Below, one piece after another: positions 1 to 8,232 of a DNA stretch of 64,000 nucleotides (positions are counted from its first letter, which is position 1; each line of letters opens with the position of its first letter). Under the pieces are notes generated by a model that worked only from the letters and a program-made list of their open reading frames with translations, was not told the origin of the DNA and searched no databases. Made by a program: the position numbers and the translations under genes. Source of the stretch: Cohnella kolymensis (lineage in GTDB: Bacteria > Bacillota > Bacilli > Paenibacillales > Paenibacillaceae). The DNA lies in assembly GCF_000829465.1 (NCBI RefSeq), contig NZ_JXAL01000033.1:1-64000 (forward strand), given 5' to 3'.

Positions 1-188
1 ACTCGGTGAAAAACCGCGATCCGGAATTCGGTGAGTACTACCGGAAGAAGTTCAAAGAAGTACCCAAGCACCAACACAAACGCGCCCTCGTCTTAACGGC
101 AAGAAAACTTGTGCGTCTGGTCGATGTGCTGCTACGCAACGGCCAACTCTACACGCCTCGAAGGAAGGTGAATCGCGAAGAGGAATAA
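1..188 (+). mobile_element. C-terminal remnant of an IS110-type transposase (cut by window edge)
   Basis: The reading frame is open from the left edge to a stop at 186-188 and encodes about 60 visible residues. The text KRALVLTARKLVRLVDVLLR followed by NGQLYTP is the typical tail of IS110/IS116/IS902 transposases, which are DEDD-type recombinases. The catalytic N-terminal part would lie outside the window, so intactness cannot be judged. IS110 elements usually lack terminal inverted repeats, and none is obvious downstream. Confidence 0.7.
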
Positions 189-449
189 CGGCCTCCTTTG
201 CCAAAGTCCTTTATGAATTCCCAGTAAAAATCTGGTATTCAACCTCATTTTCTGCTGGGCTTGGTTTGATGCGTCTATTTTCTTTGACTCGTGCGCACTA
301 TAGCCAAGAAAATTTCCAATTCTCACGAATCAGGGACTTGACATCATACCGCTGGACTTGGGCATACGGTCTGACAGCTTGACATAGTATGGGCGGACGC
401 CGCCAATTTAATCCGTTCAGCCAGGCGGGCTTCTTGACAGCACAGACGC
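189..449. other. Intergenic region between the transposase tail and the rnj terminator
   Basis: No convincing gene is seen here on either strand. The stretch probably contains the right end of the IS110-type element, but no inverted repeat or target duplication marks the boundary. Two TTGACA-like hexamers occur near 337 and 381, without a well-spaced -10 that I would call. Confidence 0.4.
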
Positions 450-498
450 AAAATAAAAAAAACCGTTCCGATCCGCTGGCGCGGACAGGAACGGTTTT
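450..498 (-). terminator. Rho-independent terminator after rnj
   Basis: The arms AAAACCGTTCC (488-498 read on minus) and GGAACGGTTTT (459-469) form a strong GC stem with a GC-rich loop. On the minus strand it is followed by a T-rich tract at 450-460. It lies just past the rnj stop. Confidence 0.85.
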
Positions 499-526
499 AG
501 CGAGTGTGGGGTGATCTTAAATCCGT

Positions 527-2206
527 TTACACTTCCATAATGATCGGCAAGATCATCGGTCTTCTTTTTGTTTGTTCATACAGGAAACGGCCGAGCGCAT
601 CTTTGACGTTCGTCTTCAGTGACGCCCATTCGTTCACTTTCTCACTCATTAATTTCTGCAGGGTTCCGGTTACGATCCGATTCGCTTCTTCGAGCAAGCC
701 TTCCGATTCGCGCACATATACAAAGCCGCGCGAGATAATATCCGGACCGGACAGGATCGTCCCGTCTTGCTTGCTCAGCGTAACGACGACGACAAGAATT
801 CCGTCTTGTGACAGAAGCTTCCGATCGCGAAGCACGATGTTACCGACATCTCCGACGCCAAGCCCGTCGATCAGGACGTTACCTGACGGAATTTTACCCG
901 CTTTGCGGGCCTGGCCGTTCTGCAGCTCCACTGTGTCGCCGTTATCCAGCAGGAAAATATTATCCTTCGGAATGCCGACCGCTTCTCCGAGCAATGCGTG
1001 ATGGCGCAGCATGCGGTACTCACCATGAATCGGAATAAAATATTGCGGACGAATAAGATTCAGCATCAGCTTGAGCTCTTCCTGGCTTCCGTGACCGGAA
1101 ACGTGAACACCGGAAATCGAGCCGGGTCCGTAGATAACGCTGGCGCCGAGGCGCATCAATTCATCCACTGTACGCCCGACATAACGCTCGTTGCCTGGAA
1201 TCGGAGTGGCAGCAATAATGACTGTGTCTCCCGGCAAAATATCCACCTTGCGGTGAGTCGAACGCGCCATCCGGGTCAACGCCGACATCGGCTCGCCTTG
1301 GCTGCCCGTTGACAGAATCACGACACGATCCGCAGGAAGCTTGTTCACTTCCTCAGGCTCGATCAGCATTCCGTCCGGGATGTTAAGATAGCCGAGTTCG
1401 GACGCAATGGTCACTACGTTCACCATGCTCCGGCCGATAACCGTCATTTTGCGGCGGGTTTCCATTGCGGCATTGATAACCTGCTGAATGCGATGCACGT
1501 TCGACGCAAAAGTGGCGACAACGACACGCTGTTTGGCGCTGCGGAAAATCTCTTCGAATTCTTTGCCGATATTGCTCTCCGAAGGAGTAAACCCGGCACG
1601 TTCCGCATTTGTGCTGTCCGACAGCAACGCCAATACTCCGCGGCTTCCGATCTCCGCCATCTTTTGCAAGTCGGCATACTGCTCGTTGACTGGAGTATGG
1701 TCGAACTTGAAGTCTCCGGTGTGAACGACAATACCTTCCGGTGTTTCCATGCACACGCCGACGGAATCCGGAATACTGTGGTTCGTGCGGAAGAACGTGG
1801 CTTTGATCGTACCAAGCTGGAGCTCGGACGATTCATTGATCAGATGCCGTTTCGTGTCACCGAGCAGACCGGCTTCCTTCAGCTTGTTTTCGACCAAACC
1901 GAGCGTAAGCTTGGTTCCGTAGATCGGGACATTCAACTGCCTCAGCACATACGGCAGACCGCCGATGTGGTCCTCATGGCCGTGGGTGAGCAGAATCGCC
2001 CGTACTTTGTCACGATTCTCCAGGAGATACGTGATATCCGGGATAACGACGTCGATTCCGAGCATCTCTTCTTCCGGAAATTTCAATCCAGAGTCAACGA
2101 CCACAATGTCGTCACCATACTGGATGCAATACATGTTTTTGCCGATTTCGCCAACGCCGCCGAGCGCGAAAATCAGTAATTTGTCTTGGTTGTTTTTCTT
2201 GGACAA
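527..2206 (-). CDS. rnj: Ribonuclease J (metallo-beta-lactamase/beta-CASP ribonuclease)
   Basis: RNase J is a 5'-3' exo- and endoribonuclease for mRNA decay and rRNA maturation. The predicted protein is 559 aa, the family's usual size. It has the metallo-beta-lactamase motif HGHEDH at residues 75-80, the beta-CASP motifs GSQGEP and HVSGHGSQEE, and a C-terminus ending KRRPMILPIIMEV. The start chosen is TTG at 2204-2206, preceded by GGGAGG at good spacing; the longer open frame adds 26 residues without an RBS. It lies downstream of dapA with its own promoter and terminator. Synteny matches B. subtilis rnjB (asd-dapG-dapA-rnjB), but the complete HxHxDH motif is rnjA-like, because B. subtilis J2 has lost part of it. 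Confidence 0.95.
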   Translation of the reverse strand: MSKKNNQDKLLIFALGGVGEIGKNMYCIQYGDDIVVVDSGLKFPEEEMLGIDVVIPDITYLLENRDKVRAILLTHGHEDHIGGLPYVLRQLNVPIYGTKLTLGLVENKLKEAGLLGDTKRHLINESSELQLGTIKATFFRTNHSIPDSVGVCMETPEGIVVHTGDFKFDHTPVNEQYADLQKMAEIGSRGVLALLSDSTNAERAGFTPSESNIGKEFEEIFRSAKQRVVVATFASNVHRIQQVINAAMETRRKMTVIGRSMVNVVTIASELGYLNIPDGMLIEPEEVNKLPADRVVILSTGSQGEPMSALTRMARSTHRKVDILPGDTVIIAATPIPGNERYVGRTVDELMRLGASVIYGPGSISGVHVSGHGSQEELKLMLNLIRPQYFIPIHGEYRMLRHHALLGEAVGIPKDNIFLLDNGDTVELQNGQARKAGKIPSGNVLIDGLGVGDVGNIVLRDRKLLSQDGILVVVVTLSKQDGTILSGPDIISRGFVYVRESEGLLEEANRIVTGTLQKLMSEKVNEWASLKTNVKDALGRFLYEQTKRRPMILPIIMEV

Positions 2207-2296
2207 GTCTAGTACCTCCCAAATTGTTTCGACGATCCCGATCGATATGAAATTGTCAATTTGCAAATTTTTCGCCGCACCCAATCACTCTCAATC

Positions 2297-2326
2297 ATTA
2301 TACATGAAGCAAAACACCAAATACAA
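2297..2326 (-). promoter_or_regulatory. Candidate sigma-A promoter of rnj
   Basis: On the minus strand, TTGTAT (2321-2326), an 18-nt spacer and a perfect TATAAT (2297-2302) lie about 90 nt upstream of the rnj TTG start. The site is downstream of the dapA terminator, so rnj can be transcribed independently. Confidence 0.6.
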
Positions 2327-2384
2327 GATCGCCGGGTGGAGCAGTTCATCCGTAATAATGTCCCCATATTTCCCTTAAAGAAAC

Positions 2385-2416
2385 CGAAAAACCGACATCC
2401 GGAGGACGTCGGTTTT
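2385..2416 (-). terminator. Rho-independent terminator after dapA
   Basis: The arms AAAACCGAC and GTCGGTTTT bracket a short GC-rich top. On the minus strand a T-rich tail follows. It closes the dpaAB-asd-dapG-dapA transcript. Confidence 0.85.
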
Positions 2417-2455
2417 CCCAAGGAGGACAGAGGCGATCGGCCGACGACACCACAG

Positions 2456-3334
2456 CTATTGTTGAACCAATTGTTTCAGGAATTGAGCTTCCGTTTCGTT
2501 CACGCCGACCAGCGGGAGACGTACGCCCCCGACAGGCAAGCCGCGCAGCGTCAGCGCGTATTTGACGGCAACCGGGTTCGGTACCGGGTTCGGGCAATTG
2601 AATAAGCCTTTAAAGTAGGGAAAGCATTCGCTGTTAAGAGCAGCAGCTTCCTGCACATTCCCCGTTAAGTAAGCGGAAATCATTCGTTTCATTTGCGCTC
2701 CGATAAGATGGCTTGCCACGCTGACAATGCCGTGACCGCCTACGGCCAAAGCAGGCAGGGTAATCCCGTCGTCTCCGCTGTATACAAGGAAGCCCTCAGG
2801 AGCACCTTTGACGATTTCCGTAATTTGTTCGATTGAGGCACATTCCTTCGTAGCCGCCACATTCGGCAGCTCGGCCAAACGCAGCGTCGTTTCAACGGAG
2901 AGGCTCACTATAGTGCGCGAAGGCACGTTATAGAGGATGACCGGCAGATTCGTGGACCGGGCGATCGTGCTGAAATGTTGGTACAGCCCTTCCTGGTTGG
3001 GCTTATTATAGTAAGGAGCGACAAGCAATACGCCGTCTACCCCTGCTTCTTCCGCAGCTTGAGTCAAATGAACGGAATGCTCCGTATCGTTGCTGCCCGT
3101 GCCGGCAATGATTCGGCATCTTCCCGCAGCATTCTTCACGGCAAAACGAAACAGCTCCAGCTTCTCTTCGTCCTTCAAAGTCGGGGATTCCCCGGTTGTC
3201 CCCGCGATAACCAGACTGTCCGACTTCTGCTCTTCGATCAAATAATCGATCAGCTTGGCCGTCGTATCCCAGTCGATTCGCAGCTGTTCGTTGAAAGGAG
3301 TAACCATTGCCGTAATCAATCGTCCGAAACTCAT
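2456..3334 (-). CDS. dapA: 4-hydroxy-tetrahydrodipicolinate synthase
   Basis: This cytosolic aldolase condenses pyruvate with aspartate semialdehyde, the first committed step to DAP/lysine and, in spore formers, to dipicolinate. At 292 aa it has the usual length. The Schiff-base lysine is K163 in AATKEC and the catalytic tyrosine is Y135 in LYNVPSR; the GTTGES motif is at 45-50. The ATG is preceded by GGAGGAAAG. It is the last gene of the asd-dapG-dapA unit and is followed by a terminator. Confidence 0.96.
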   Translation of the reverse strand: MSFGRLITAMVTPFNEQLRIDWDTTAKLIDYLIEEQKSDSLVIAGTTGESPTLKDEEKLELFRFAVKNAAGRCRIIAGTGSNDTEHSVHLTQAAEEAGVDGVLLVAPYYNKPNQEGLYQHFSTIARSTNLPVILYNVPSRTIVSLSVETTLRLAELPNVAATKECASIEQITEIVKGAPEGFLVYSGDDGITLPALAVGGHGIVSVASHLIGAQMKRMISAYLTGNVQEAAALNSECFPYFKGLFNCPNPVPNPVAVKYALTLRGLPVGGVRLPLVGVNETEAQFLKQLVQQ

Positions 3335-3367
3335 ACGCCTTTCCTCCTCTAAATTGTCCCTGCCTCT

Positions 3368-4585
3368 TTAAGAAAGATGAAGTCCGAATGCCGTGTGCAG
3401 AGCTTCCAGCGCAGGAGCCAAATCCGCTTCAGATATAAGCACCCATATTGTCGTATTCGAGTCTGCCGATTGCAAAATTCGGATACCTGCATTCGTCAGC
3501 GCTTCCACGATCACCGCCATGACACCGGGCTCTCCGTTCATTCCGCCCCCGATGACAGATACTTTCGCGCATCCTTCACGAACTTGCGGCTTAAAATCGA
3601 GTTCACTCAACAGCTGTATTGCGGATGGGGTATCGTTCTTAGATACCGTATAATATACGCCGGTCGGCATGACGTTGATCAAATCCACGCTGATTCCATT
3701 CTTGGCCATCGTTCGAAACACCCGCATCTGCAAATCCGCCGGCCCGTTTTCATCGACAACCGAGAGCTGGGTAACCCCGCTGACGTGAGCGAGACCCGTA
3801 ACCGTACGGTCCGTCCAAACTCCGCCGTTGCGAAGCGACTCACCGCGTGTCACCAGTGTACCTTCACTATCCGAAAAGGTAGAGCGCACGCGTATCGGCA
3901 CTCCGGCTTTCATCGCAACTTCTACAGCCCGAGGGTGAATAACTTTCGCGCCGTTCTGCGCCATGTTTGAAATTTCCTCGTAACTCACCACAGGCAAATG
4001 ACGAGCGTTGCTGACCCAGCGAGGATCCGCAGTGAGGATACCGTCAACATCCGTGTAAATGTCGACAACGACCGCTCCCAGCGCCGCTCCCAAAGCTGTT
4101 GCGGAAGTATCGCTTCCGCCACGGCCAAGTGTCGTAATTTCACCCTCAGGCGTCATTCCTTGAAAACCTGTGACGACCACTATCCGGCCCTCGGTCAAAT
4201 GCTGAACGATCGAATCTGTATTGATCTTCACGATCCGGGCAGCGCCATAGCGATCATCCGTAACGATCCCGGCCTGTCCTCCCGTTAATACGACCGACGG
4301 CAGACCTTCCGAGTTCAACAGGCTGCATAGGGTCGCAGCGGAAATCAACTCGCCGCAAGAGAGGAGCAAATCTCTTTCCCGCGTTGGGAGCGTGCCGCCG
4401 TTCTGGCTGACGAGATCCAAAAGCGTGTCCGTGGCATAAGGTTCTCCGCGTCTTCCCATAGCGGATACGACGACGACAACACTCCGTCCCGCTCGATTCT
4501 CCCTCAAAATATGACGGAGGACGTGGCGCCGACTCTGTTCGTCGGACAGCGACGTCCCGCCGAATTTTTGCACGATAATGTCCAT
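3368..4585 (-). CDS. dapG: Aspartate kinase (DAP-type, DapG-like)
   Basis: The enzyme phosphorylates aspartate to start the DAP/lysine/threonine/methionine pathway. The 405-aa protein has the N-terminal KFGGTSL kinase motif (residue 7 on), a glycine-rich GRGGSDTSA segment, and C-terminal ACT-type regulatory repeats after about residue 260. The start chosen is the ATG at 4583-4585 (MDIIVQKFGG) behind GGAGGAAGATAAG; the longer frame would add ten residues. Position between asd and dapA points to the DapG isozyme, feedback-controlled by DAP in B. subtilis. No lysine riboswitch is visible in the 72-nt gap to asd. Confidence 0.93.
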   Translation of the reverse strand: MDIIVQKFGGTSLSDEQSRRHVLRHILRENRAGRSVVVVVSAMGRRGEPYATDTLLDLVSQNGGTLPTRERDLLLSCGELISAATLCSLLNSEGLPSVVLTGGQAGIVTDDRYGAARIVKINTDSIVQHLTEGRIVVVTGFQGMTPEGEITTLGRGGSDTSATALGAALGAVVVDIYTDVDGILTADPRWVSNARHLPVVSYEEISNMAQNGAKVIHPRAVEVAMKAGVPIRVRSTFSDSEGTLVTRGESLRNGGVWTDRTVTGLAHVSGVTQLSVVDENGPADLQMRVFRTMAKNGISVDLINVMPTGVYYTVSKNDTPSAIQLLSELDFKPQVREGCAKVSVIGGGMNGEPGVMAVIVEALTNAGIRILQSADSNTTIWVLISEADLAPALEALHTAFGLHLS

Positions 4586-4657
4586 CTTATCTTCCTCCGC
4601 TCTGCCCAATTCCAACCGATGAGGTAGAAAAGAAAGGATTGTGGCGACTCATCTTGA

Positions 4658-5698
4658 TTAGCTTTGTGGAATAGCGATGTATTCTGCGATTTGAACTGCG
4701 TTCCAAGCGGCGCCCTTCAACAAATTGTCTGAAACGATCCACATGTTAAGCGCACGGGGATTCGACAGATCGCGGCGCACACGCCCGACGAAAACATCGT
4801 TCTTGCCTGCAGCATCTGTGGCCAGCGGGTATTGCTGGGTCGACGGATCGTCGACAAGCACAATGCCGGGAGCATCGGAAAGCAGTGATTTGATTTCCTG
4901 TACGTCGAAGTCTTTTTTCAGCTCGACATATACCGACTCGGAATGGCCGTAGACGACCGGTACGCGCACGCAAGTCGCCGTTACCTCAATGGAGTCGTCA
5001 CCCATGATTTTTTGCGTTTCACGGATCATTTTCATCTCTTCTAGTGTAAATCCGTTGTCCTGAAATTTGTCGATTTGCGGAATCACGTTAAAAGCGATTT
5101 GATGCTTGACCGGCAAAGAAGAAACGGGGAGCATATCCGGCTTCACGTCATTGCCTGACAATACCTCTTGCGATTGGCGCTGCAGCTCGTCTATAGCGCG
5201 TGAGCCCGCACCCGATACCGCTTGGTAAGTGGATACGATAATCCGTGAGATGCCGTAGCGATCGTAAAGCGGCTTTAATGCGGCGACCATCTGAATCGTG
5301 GAACAGTTCGGATTCGCGATAATCCCTTTGTGGCCGCTGATTTTGTCCATGTTCACTTCAGGTACGACCAGCGGAGTTTCAGGATCCATGCGGTATGCAT
5401 TCGTATTATCGATACATACGGCGCCATGTTCCACCGCATGCGGAATGAGCGCTTTGCTCACATCACCGCCGGCGCTGAACAGAGCGATATCTACACCGCG
5501 AAAGCTTTCCGGCGTCGCTTCCTCAACCGTCAGCTGCCGGCCTTTAAATTCAATCGTCTTACCCGCGGAACGCGCTGAAGAGAGCAGCTTTATCGTTGCA
5601 ATCGGAAAATTGCGTTGTTCAAGCAACCTCAGAATTTGTTCCCCAACGGCGCCTGTCGCTCCAACGACGGCGACGTTAAACAACGTTTGTGTCGACAT
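4658..5698 (-). CDS. asd: Aspartate-semialdehyde dehydrogenase
   Basis: The enzyme reduces aspartyl phosphate to aspartate semialdehyde with NADPH, feeding dapA and dpaAB. The 346-aa protein has the nucleotide-binding VVGATGAVGEQ at 11-21 and the catalytic cysteine C132 in NPNCSTIQM. The ATG at 5696-5698 was chosen because GGGGAGAAAG precedes it; a 20-residue upstream extension lacks support. It sits 37 nt after dpaB on the same strand and probably shares the dpa transcript in the mother cell. Confidence 0.95.
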   Translation of the reverse strand: MSTQTLFNVAVVGATGAVGEQILRLLEQRNFPIATIKLLSSARSAGKTIEFKGRQLTVEEATPESFRGVDIALFSAGGDVSKALIPHAVEHGAVCIDNTNAYRMDPETPLVVPEVNMDKISGHKGIIANPNCSTIQMVAALKPLYDRYGISRIIVSTYQAVSGAGSRAIDELQRQSQEVLSGNDVKPDMLPVSSLPVKHQIAFNVIPQIDKFQDNGFTLEEMKMIRETQKIMGDDSIEVTATCVRVPVVYGHSESVYVELKKDFDVQEIKSLLSDAPGIVLVDDPSTQQYPLATDAAGKNDVFVGRVRRDLSNPRALNMWIVSDNLLKGAAWNAVQIAEYIAIPQS

Positions 5699-5735
5699 TT
5701 GGTTTCTTTCTCCCCTCAGGTAACGCAGATATAAT

Positions 5736-6332
5736 TTAAGCGTATTGGAACCGCTCAATGAGTAAAGGCTGCAGTTGTTTGCCTTGTAAGGCAGCCTCGC
5801 AAGTTTCCATCACCAAATCCATTCGAGCTACGAGAGAATTGGGCTTCGCTTGCGGATTGTCCTGTCCGAAAGGGACAAAATATACGTTTTTCATAATTAG
5901 TAGTTTCGCAATGTTGGCAGCGTTCAGCCCTAAGCCGTCGTTAGTAGAGATGGCAAGCACCAGCGGGCGCTGGTTGCGCATCTGGGCTTTAGCGGCCATC
6001 AATACCGGTCCGTCCGTCATCGCGTTCGCCAATTTGCTTGTCGTATTGCCGGTGCAGGGCGCAATCGTCAGCACGTCCAGAAGCTTGGACGGTCCGAGCG
6101 GCTCTGCATCTACTATTGAAGCTATGAGTTCGTTGCCTGTGATATTACGAAGCGTCTCCTGCCAATGAGCCGATGTGCCGAAGCGCGTATCGGTAGTCAT
6201 GATTGTACTGGAGACGATCGGCACAACATTGGCTCCGGCATCAACGAATCTTTGAATTTGCGGCATCACTTCAGGCAATGTGCAATGTGAACCGGCCAGC
6301 GCATACCCTACTGTAATTCCATTCCAATTCAT
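5736..6332 (-). CDS. dpaB: Dipicolinate synthase subunit B (flavoprotein-like)
   Basis: DpaB works with DpaA to make dipicolinic acid, the major spore-core solute, in the mother cell. The protein is 198 aa, as usual, with a flavoprotein/decarboxylase-type fold signature: GYALAGSHCT at the N-terminus and APCTGNTTSKLANAMTDGP in the middle. Its ATG overlaps the dpaA stop by 4 nt, a sign of translational coupling. Confidence 0.95.
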   Translation of the reverse strand: MNWNGITVGYALAGSHCTLPEVMPQIQRFVDAGANVVPIVSSTIMTTDTRFGTSAHWQETLRNITGNELIASIVDAEPLGPSKLLDVLTIAPCTGNTTSKLANAMTDGPVLMAAKAQMRNQRPLVLAISTNDGLGLNAANIAKLLIMKNVYFVPFGQDNPQAKPNSLVARMDLVMETCEAALQGKQLQPLLIERFQYA

Positions 6333-7225
6333 TGTATATTCCCCCGTCGGCTGTCTTCCAGAATGATCTGGATAAGACTATTCGCGATGATCCGACCTGC
6401 TGTCTTCGGAGCCACGATTCCGGGTAATCCGGGCGCTAGCAGCGCCTTGATTCCTCTCTTCTCGGCGAAGCGGAAATCGGTGCCGCCGGGCTTCGATGCC
6501 AGGTCGATAATGCATGCGCCAAGGGGAAGTTGAGCGATCACTTGTGCTGTGACTATCATAGTCGGAATTGTGTTAAAAATCAAGTCGATATTCCCCGCTT
6601 GGCGCGCCAAATCAGGCATGTTGAACGGTTCGAAACCCATCTCGAACGCACGTGCGAACGAGTCGTCCCGCCTCACTCCAACCTTCACACGAGCACCCAA
6701 AGCCTGTAACGTGCGAGCTAGCGTAAATCCGGTTCTTCCAAGACCGAGCACCATACAGTATGAGCCGTGAATCGTGATATCCGTATTCTGGATCGCCATC
6801 ATCAAAGCGCCTTCAGCCGTCGGAATCGAGTTGTAAATGGCTACGTCGTCGCGTTCGAACAGCTCGATCAGCTCTACGTGATGTTTCTCGCAAAGCTTAC
6901 GTAAATACGGCTTAGCCATTCCTGTAATCACTTTGCAGCTCTTGGGCATAGCGGCCATATGCGCATCCGATAATCTCATTTCCTGTTCGGTGAAAATGGT
7001 CGGAATCGTACCGTCATCTTCCGTTCCCACCGCAGGTAAAGCCAATGCGTCGGCATGTGCTAATATGTCCGGCGTCCATTCCGTTTTCAAAACTCCGTTC
7101 AACGGTGTATCGAGCCGATCGAATCCGGCCAGTATGACGGCGGCATCCAGCTCCGTAAGACGACGTATCACTTCCAATTGGCGGGCATCTCCGCCAACCA
7201 GGACGACCTGCACACCCGTAAGCAT
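6329..7225 (-). CDS. dpaA: Dipicolinate synthase subunit A
   Basis: DpaA is the NAD(P)-dependent dehydrogenase-like subunit that oxidises dihydrodipicolinate to dipicolinate during sporulation. The 298-aa protein shows an N-terminal nucleotide-binding stretch (QVVLVGGDARQ) and a second Rossmann motif MVLGLGRTGFTLAR near residue 155. The start is the ATG at 7223-7225 behind GAAAGGGGGGAATACGG; the 44-residue longer frame would run through the sigma-K promoter region. It is first in the dpaA-dpaB-asd-dapG-dapA series. Confidence 0.94.
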   Translation of the reverse strand: MLTGVQVVLVGGDARQLEVIRRLTELDAAVILAGFDRLDTPLNGVLKTEWTPDILAHADALALPAVGTEDDGTIPTIFTEQEMRLSDAHMAAMPKSCKVITGMAKPYLRKLCEKHHVELIELFERDDVAIYNSIPTAEGALMMAIQNTDITIHGSYCMVLGLGRTGFTLARTLQALGARVKVGVRRDDSFARAFEMGFEPFNMPDLARQAGNIDLIFNTIPTMIVTAQVIAQLPLGACIIDLASKPGGTDFRFAEKRGIKALLAPGLPGIVAPKTAGRIIANSLIQIILEDSRRGNIQ

Positions 7226-7261
7226 CCCGTATTCCCCCCTTTCGGCTGCCATCGCATAACA

Positions 7262-7292
7262 CATCGTATGCTTGCGCCCAGGTCTGCGTGCC
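7262..7292 (-). promoter_or_regulatory. Candidate sigma-K promoter before dpaA
   Basis: On the minus strand CATACGATG (7262-7270) matches the sigma-K -10 consensus CATANNNTA at all but the last base. It lies exactly 17 nt from an AC dinucleotide (7288-7289, in GGCACG), the sigma-K -35 core. The site is 37 nt upstream of the dpaA ATG. In B. subtilis the dpa (spoVF) operon is sigma-K dependent; use here is inferred. Confidence 0.55.
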
Positions 7293-7342
7293 GGGACATC
7301 AGCGGGATTAAACTGCCCGAACGTAATTGTAAAATGGGCATA

Positions 7343-7370
7343 GAAAAAGCCAGACATAGCCTGGCTTTTT
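7343..7370 (-). terminator. Rho-independent terminator after punA
   Basis: The arms AAAAAGCCAG and CTGGCTTTTT enclose a 6-nt loop. The terminator separates the xerD-deoB-punA unit from dpaA. The stem is symmetric, but only the minus strand has a gene ending here. Confidence 0.85.
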
Positions 7371-7382
7371 CGCGAAGTTCTT

Positions 7383-8210
7383 TTACATTTGCGGCAGCAG
7401 CGTGAGCACGAGGGACAGGAACTTTTCTTTTACCTGTTCGGTTGTCTCCATGACTTCCGCATGCGATAGAGGCTGGTCGAGAATACCTGCCGCCATGTTG
7501 CTGATGCAGGATATTCCCAGCACTTCCATGCCTGAATGTCTCGCCACGATAACTTCCGAGATGGTCGACATGCCGACGGCATCCCCGCCCAATGTGCGAA
7601 GCATGCGGATTTCCGCCGGCGTTTCGTAGTTCGGTCCGAGCAAGCCGACATACACACCTTCCTGTACTTCAAAACCCAAGCTCGAAGCCGTCTGCTTCGC
7701 AATTTGCCGCAATCGGCGGCTGTATGCCTCCGACATATCCGGAAACCGCACGCCCAGCGCGTTGTCATTCGGACCGACAAGAGGGTTGCGCCCCGTTAGG
7801 TTGATATGATCCGAAATGATCATCAAATCTCCGGCTTTATAATCAAGGTTGACCCCGCCGGCCGCATTGGTGACCAGCAGCGCGGTTACGCCCAACGCTT
7901 TCATTACCCGCACAGGCAGCGCGGTTCTCTCCGGTTCATATCCTTCATACATGTGGAAGCGCCCCCGCATGAGAGCGACGTTCCTTCCCTGCAGCTTTCC
8001 GATGATCAGCTCTCCGGCATGGCCTTCCACCGTGGAGACCGGAAAATGAGGAATGTCGGCATAATCGATTGTTACGGCGTCTTCCAGATCGTCTCCCAGA
8101 ACACCTAAACCGGAACCTAGAATCAGACCGATTTCCGGCCGCAAGCTCGTTTTGGATGAAATGAATTGAGCCGCCTCGTCAATGACCGCTTTGGATGATG
8201 CGTGCACCAT
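7383..8210 (-). CDS. punA: Purine-nucleoside phosphorylase (trimeric, PNP-I)
   Basis: The enzyme cleaves purine (deoxy)nucleosides with phosphate to free base and (deoxy)ribose-1-phosphate, for salvage. At 275 aa it matches the PupG/PunA family. Visible signatures are GLILGSGLG at the N-terminus, VEGHAGEL, the LVTNAAGGVN segment, GPNYETPAE and SNMAAG. It follows deoB with a 22-nt gap, so the two successive steps of deoxynucleoside catabolism are co-transcribed. Confidence 0.95.
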   Translation of the reverse strand: MVHASSKAVIDEAAQFISSKTSLRPEIGLILGSGLGVLGDDLEDAVTIDYADIPHFPVSTVEGHAGELIIGKLQGRNVALMRGRFHMYEGYEPERTALPVRVMKALGVTALLVTNAAGGVNLDYKAGDLMIISDHINLTGRNPLVGPNDNALGVRFPDMSEAYSRRLRQIAKQTASSLGFEVQEGVYVGLLGPNYETPAEIRMLRTLGGDAVGMSTISEVIVARHSGMEVLGISCISNMAAGILDQPLSHAEVMETTEQVKEKFLSLVLTLLPQM

Positions 8211-8232
8211 GAACCTCTCTCTCCCTCACTCG

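Noticed and set aside
337..400. Promoter-like TTGACA hexamers in the IS flank
   Set aside because: No -10 at proper spacing and no downstream plus-strand gene.
504..1001. 165-aa plus-strand ORF over rnj
   Set aside because: It is antisense to a fully conserved RNase J, with no RBS and no recognisable motifs; a shadow of GC-rich coding DNA.
4586..4657. Possible lysine riboswitch before dapG
   Set aside because: The gap to asd is only 72 nt and shows no conserved L-box structure or terminator.
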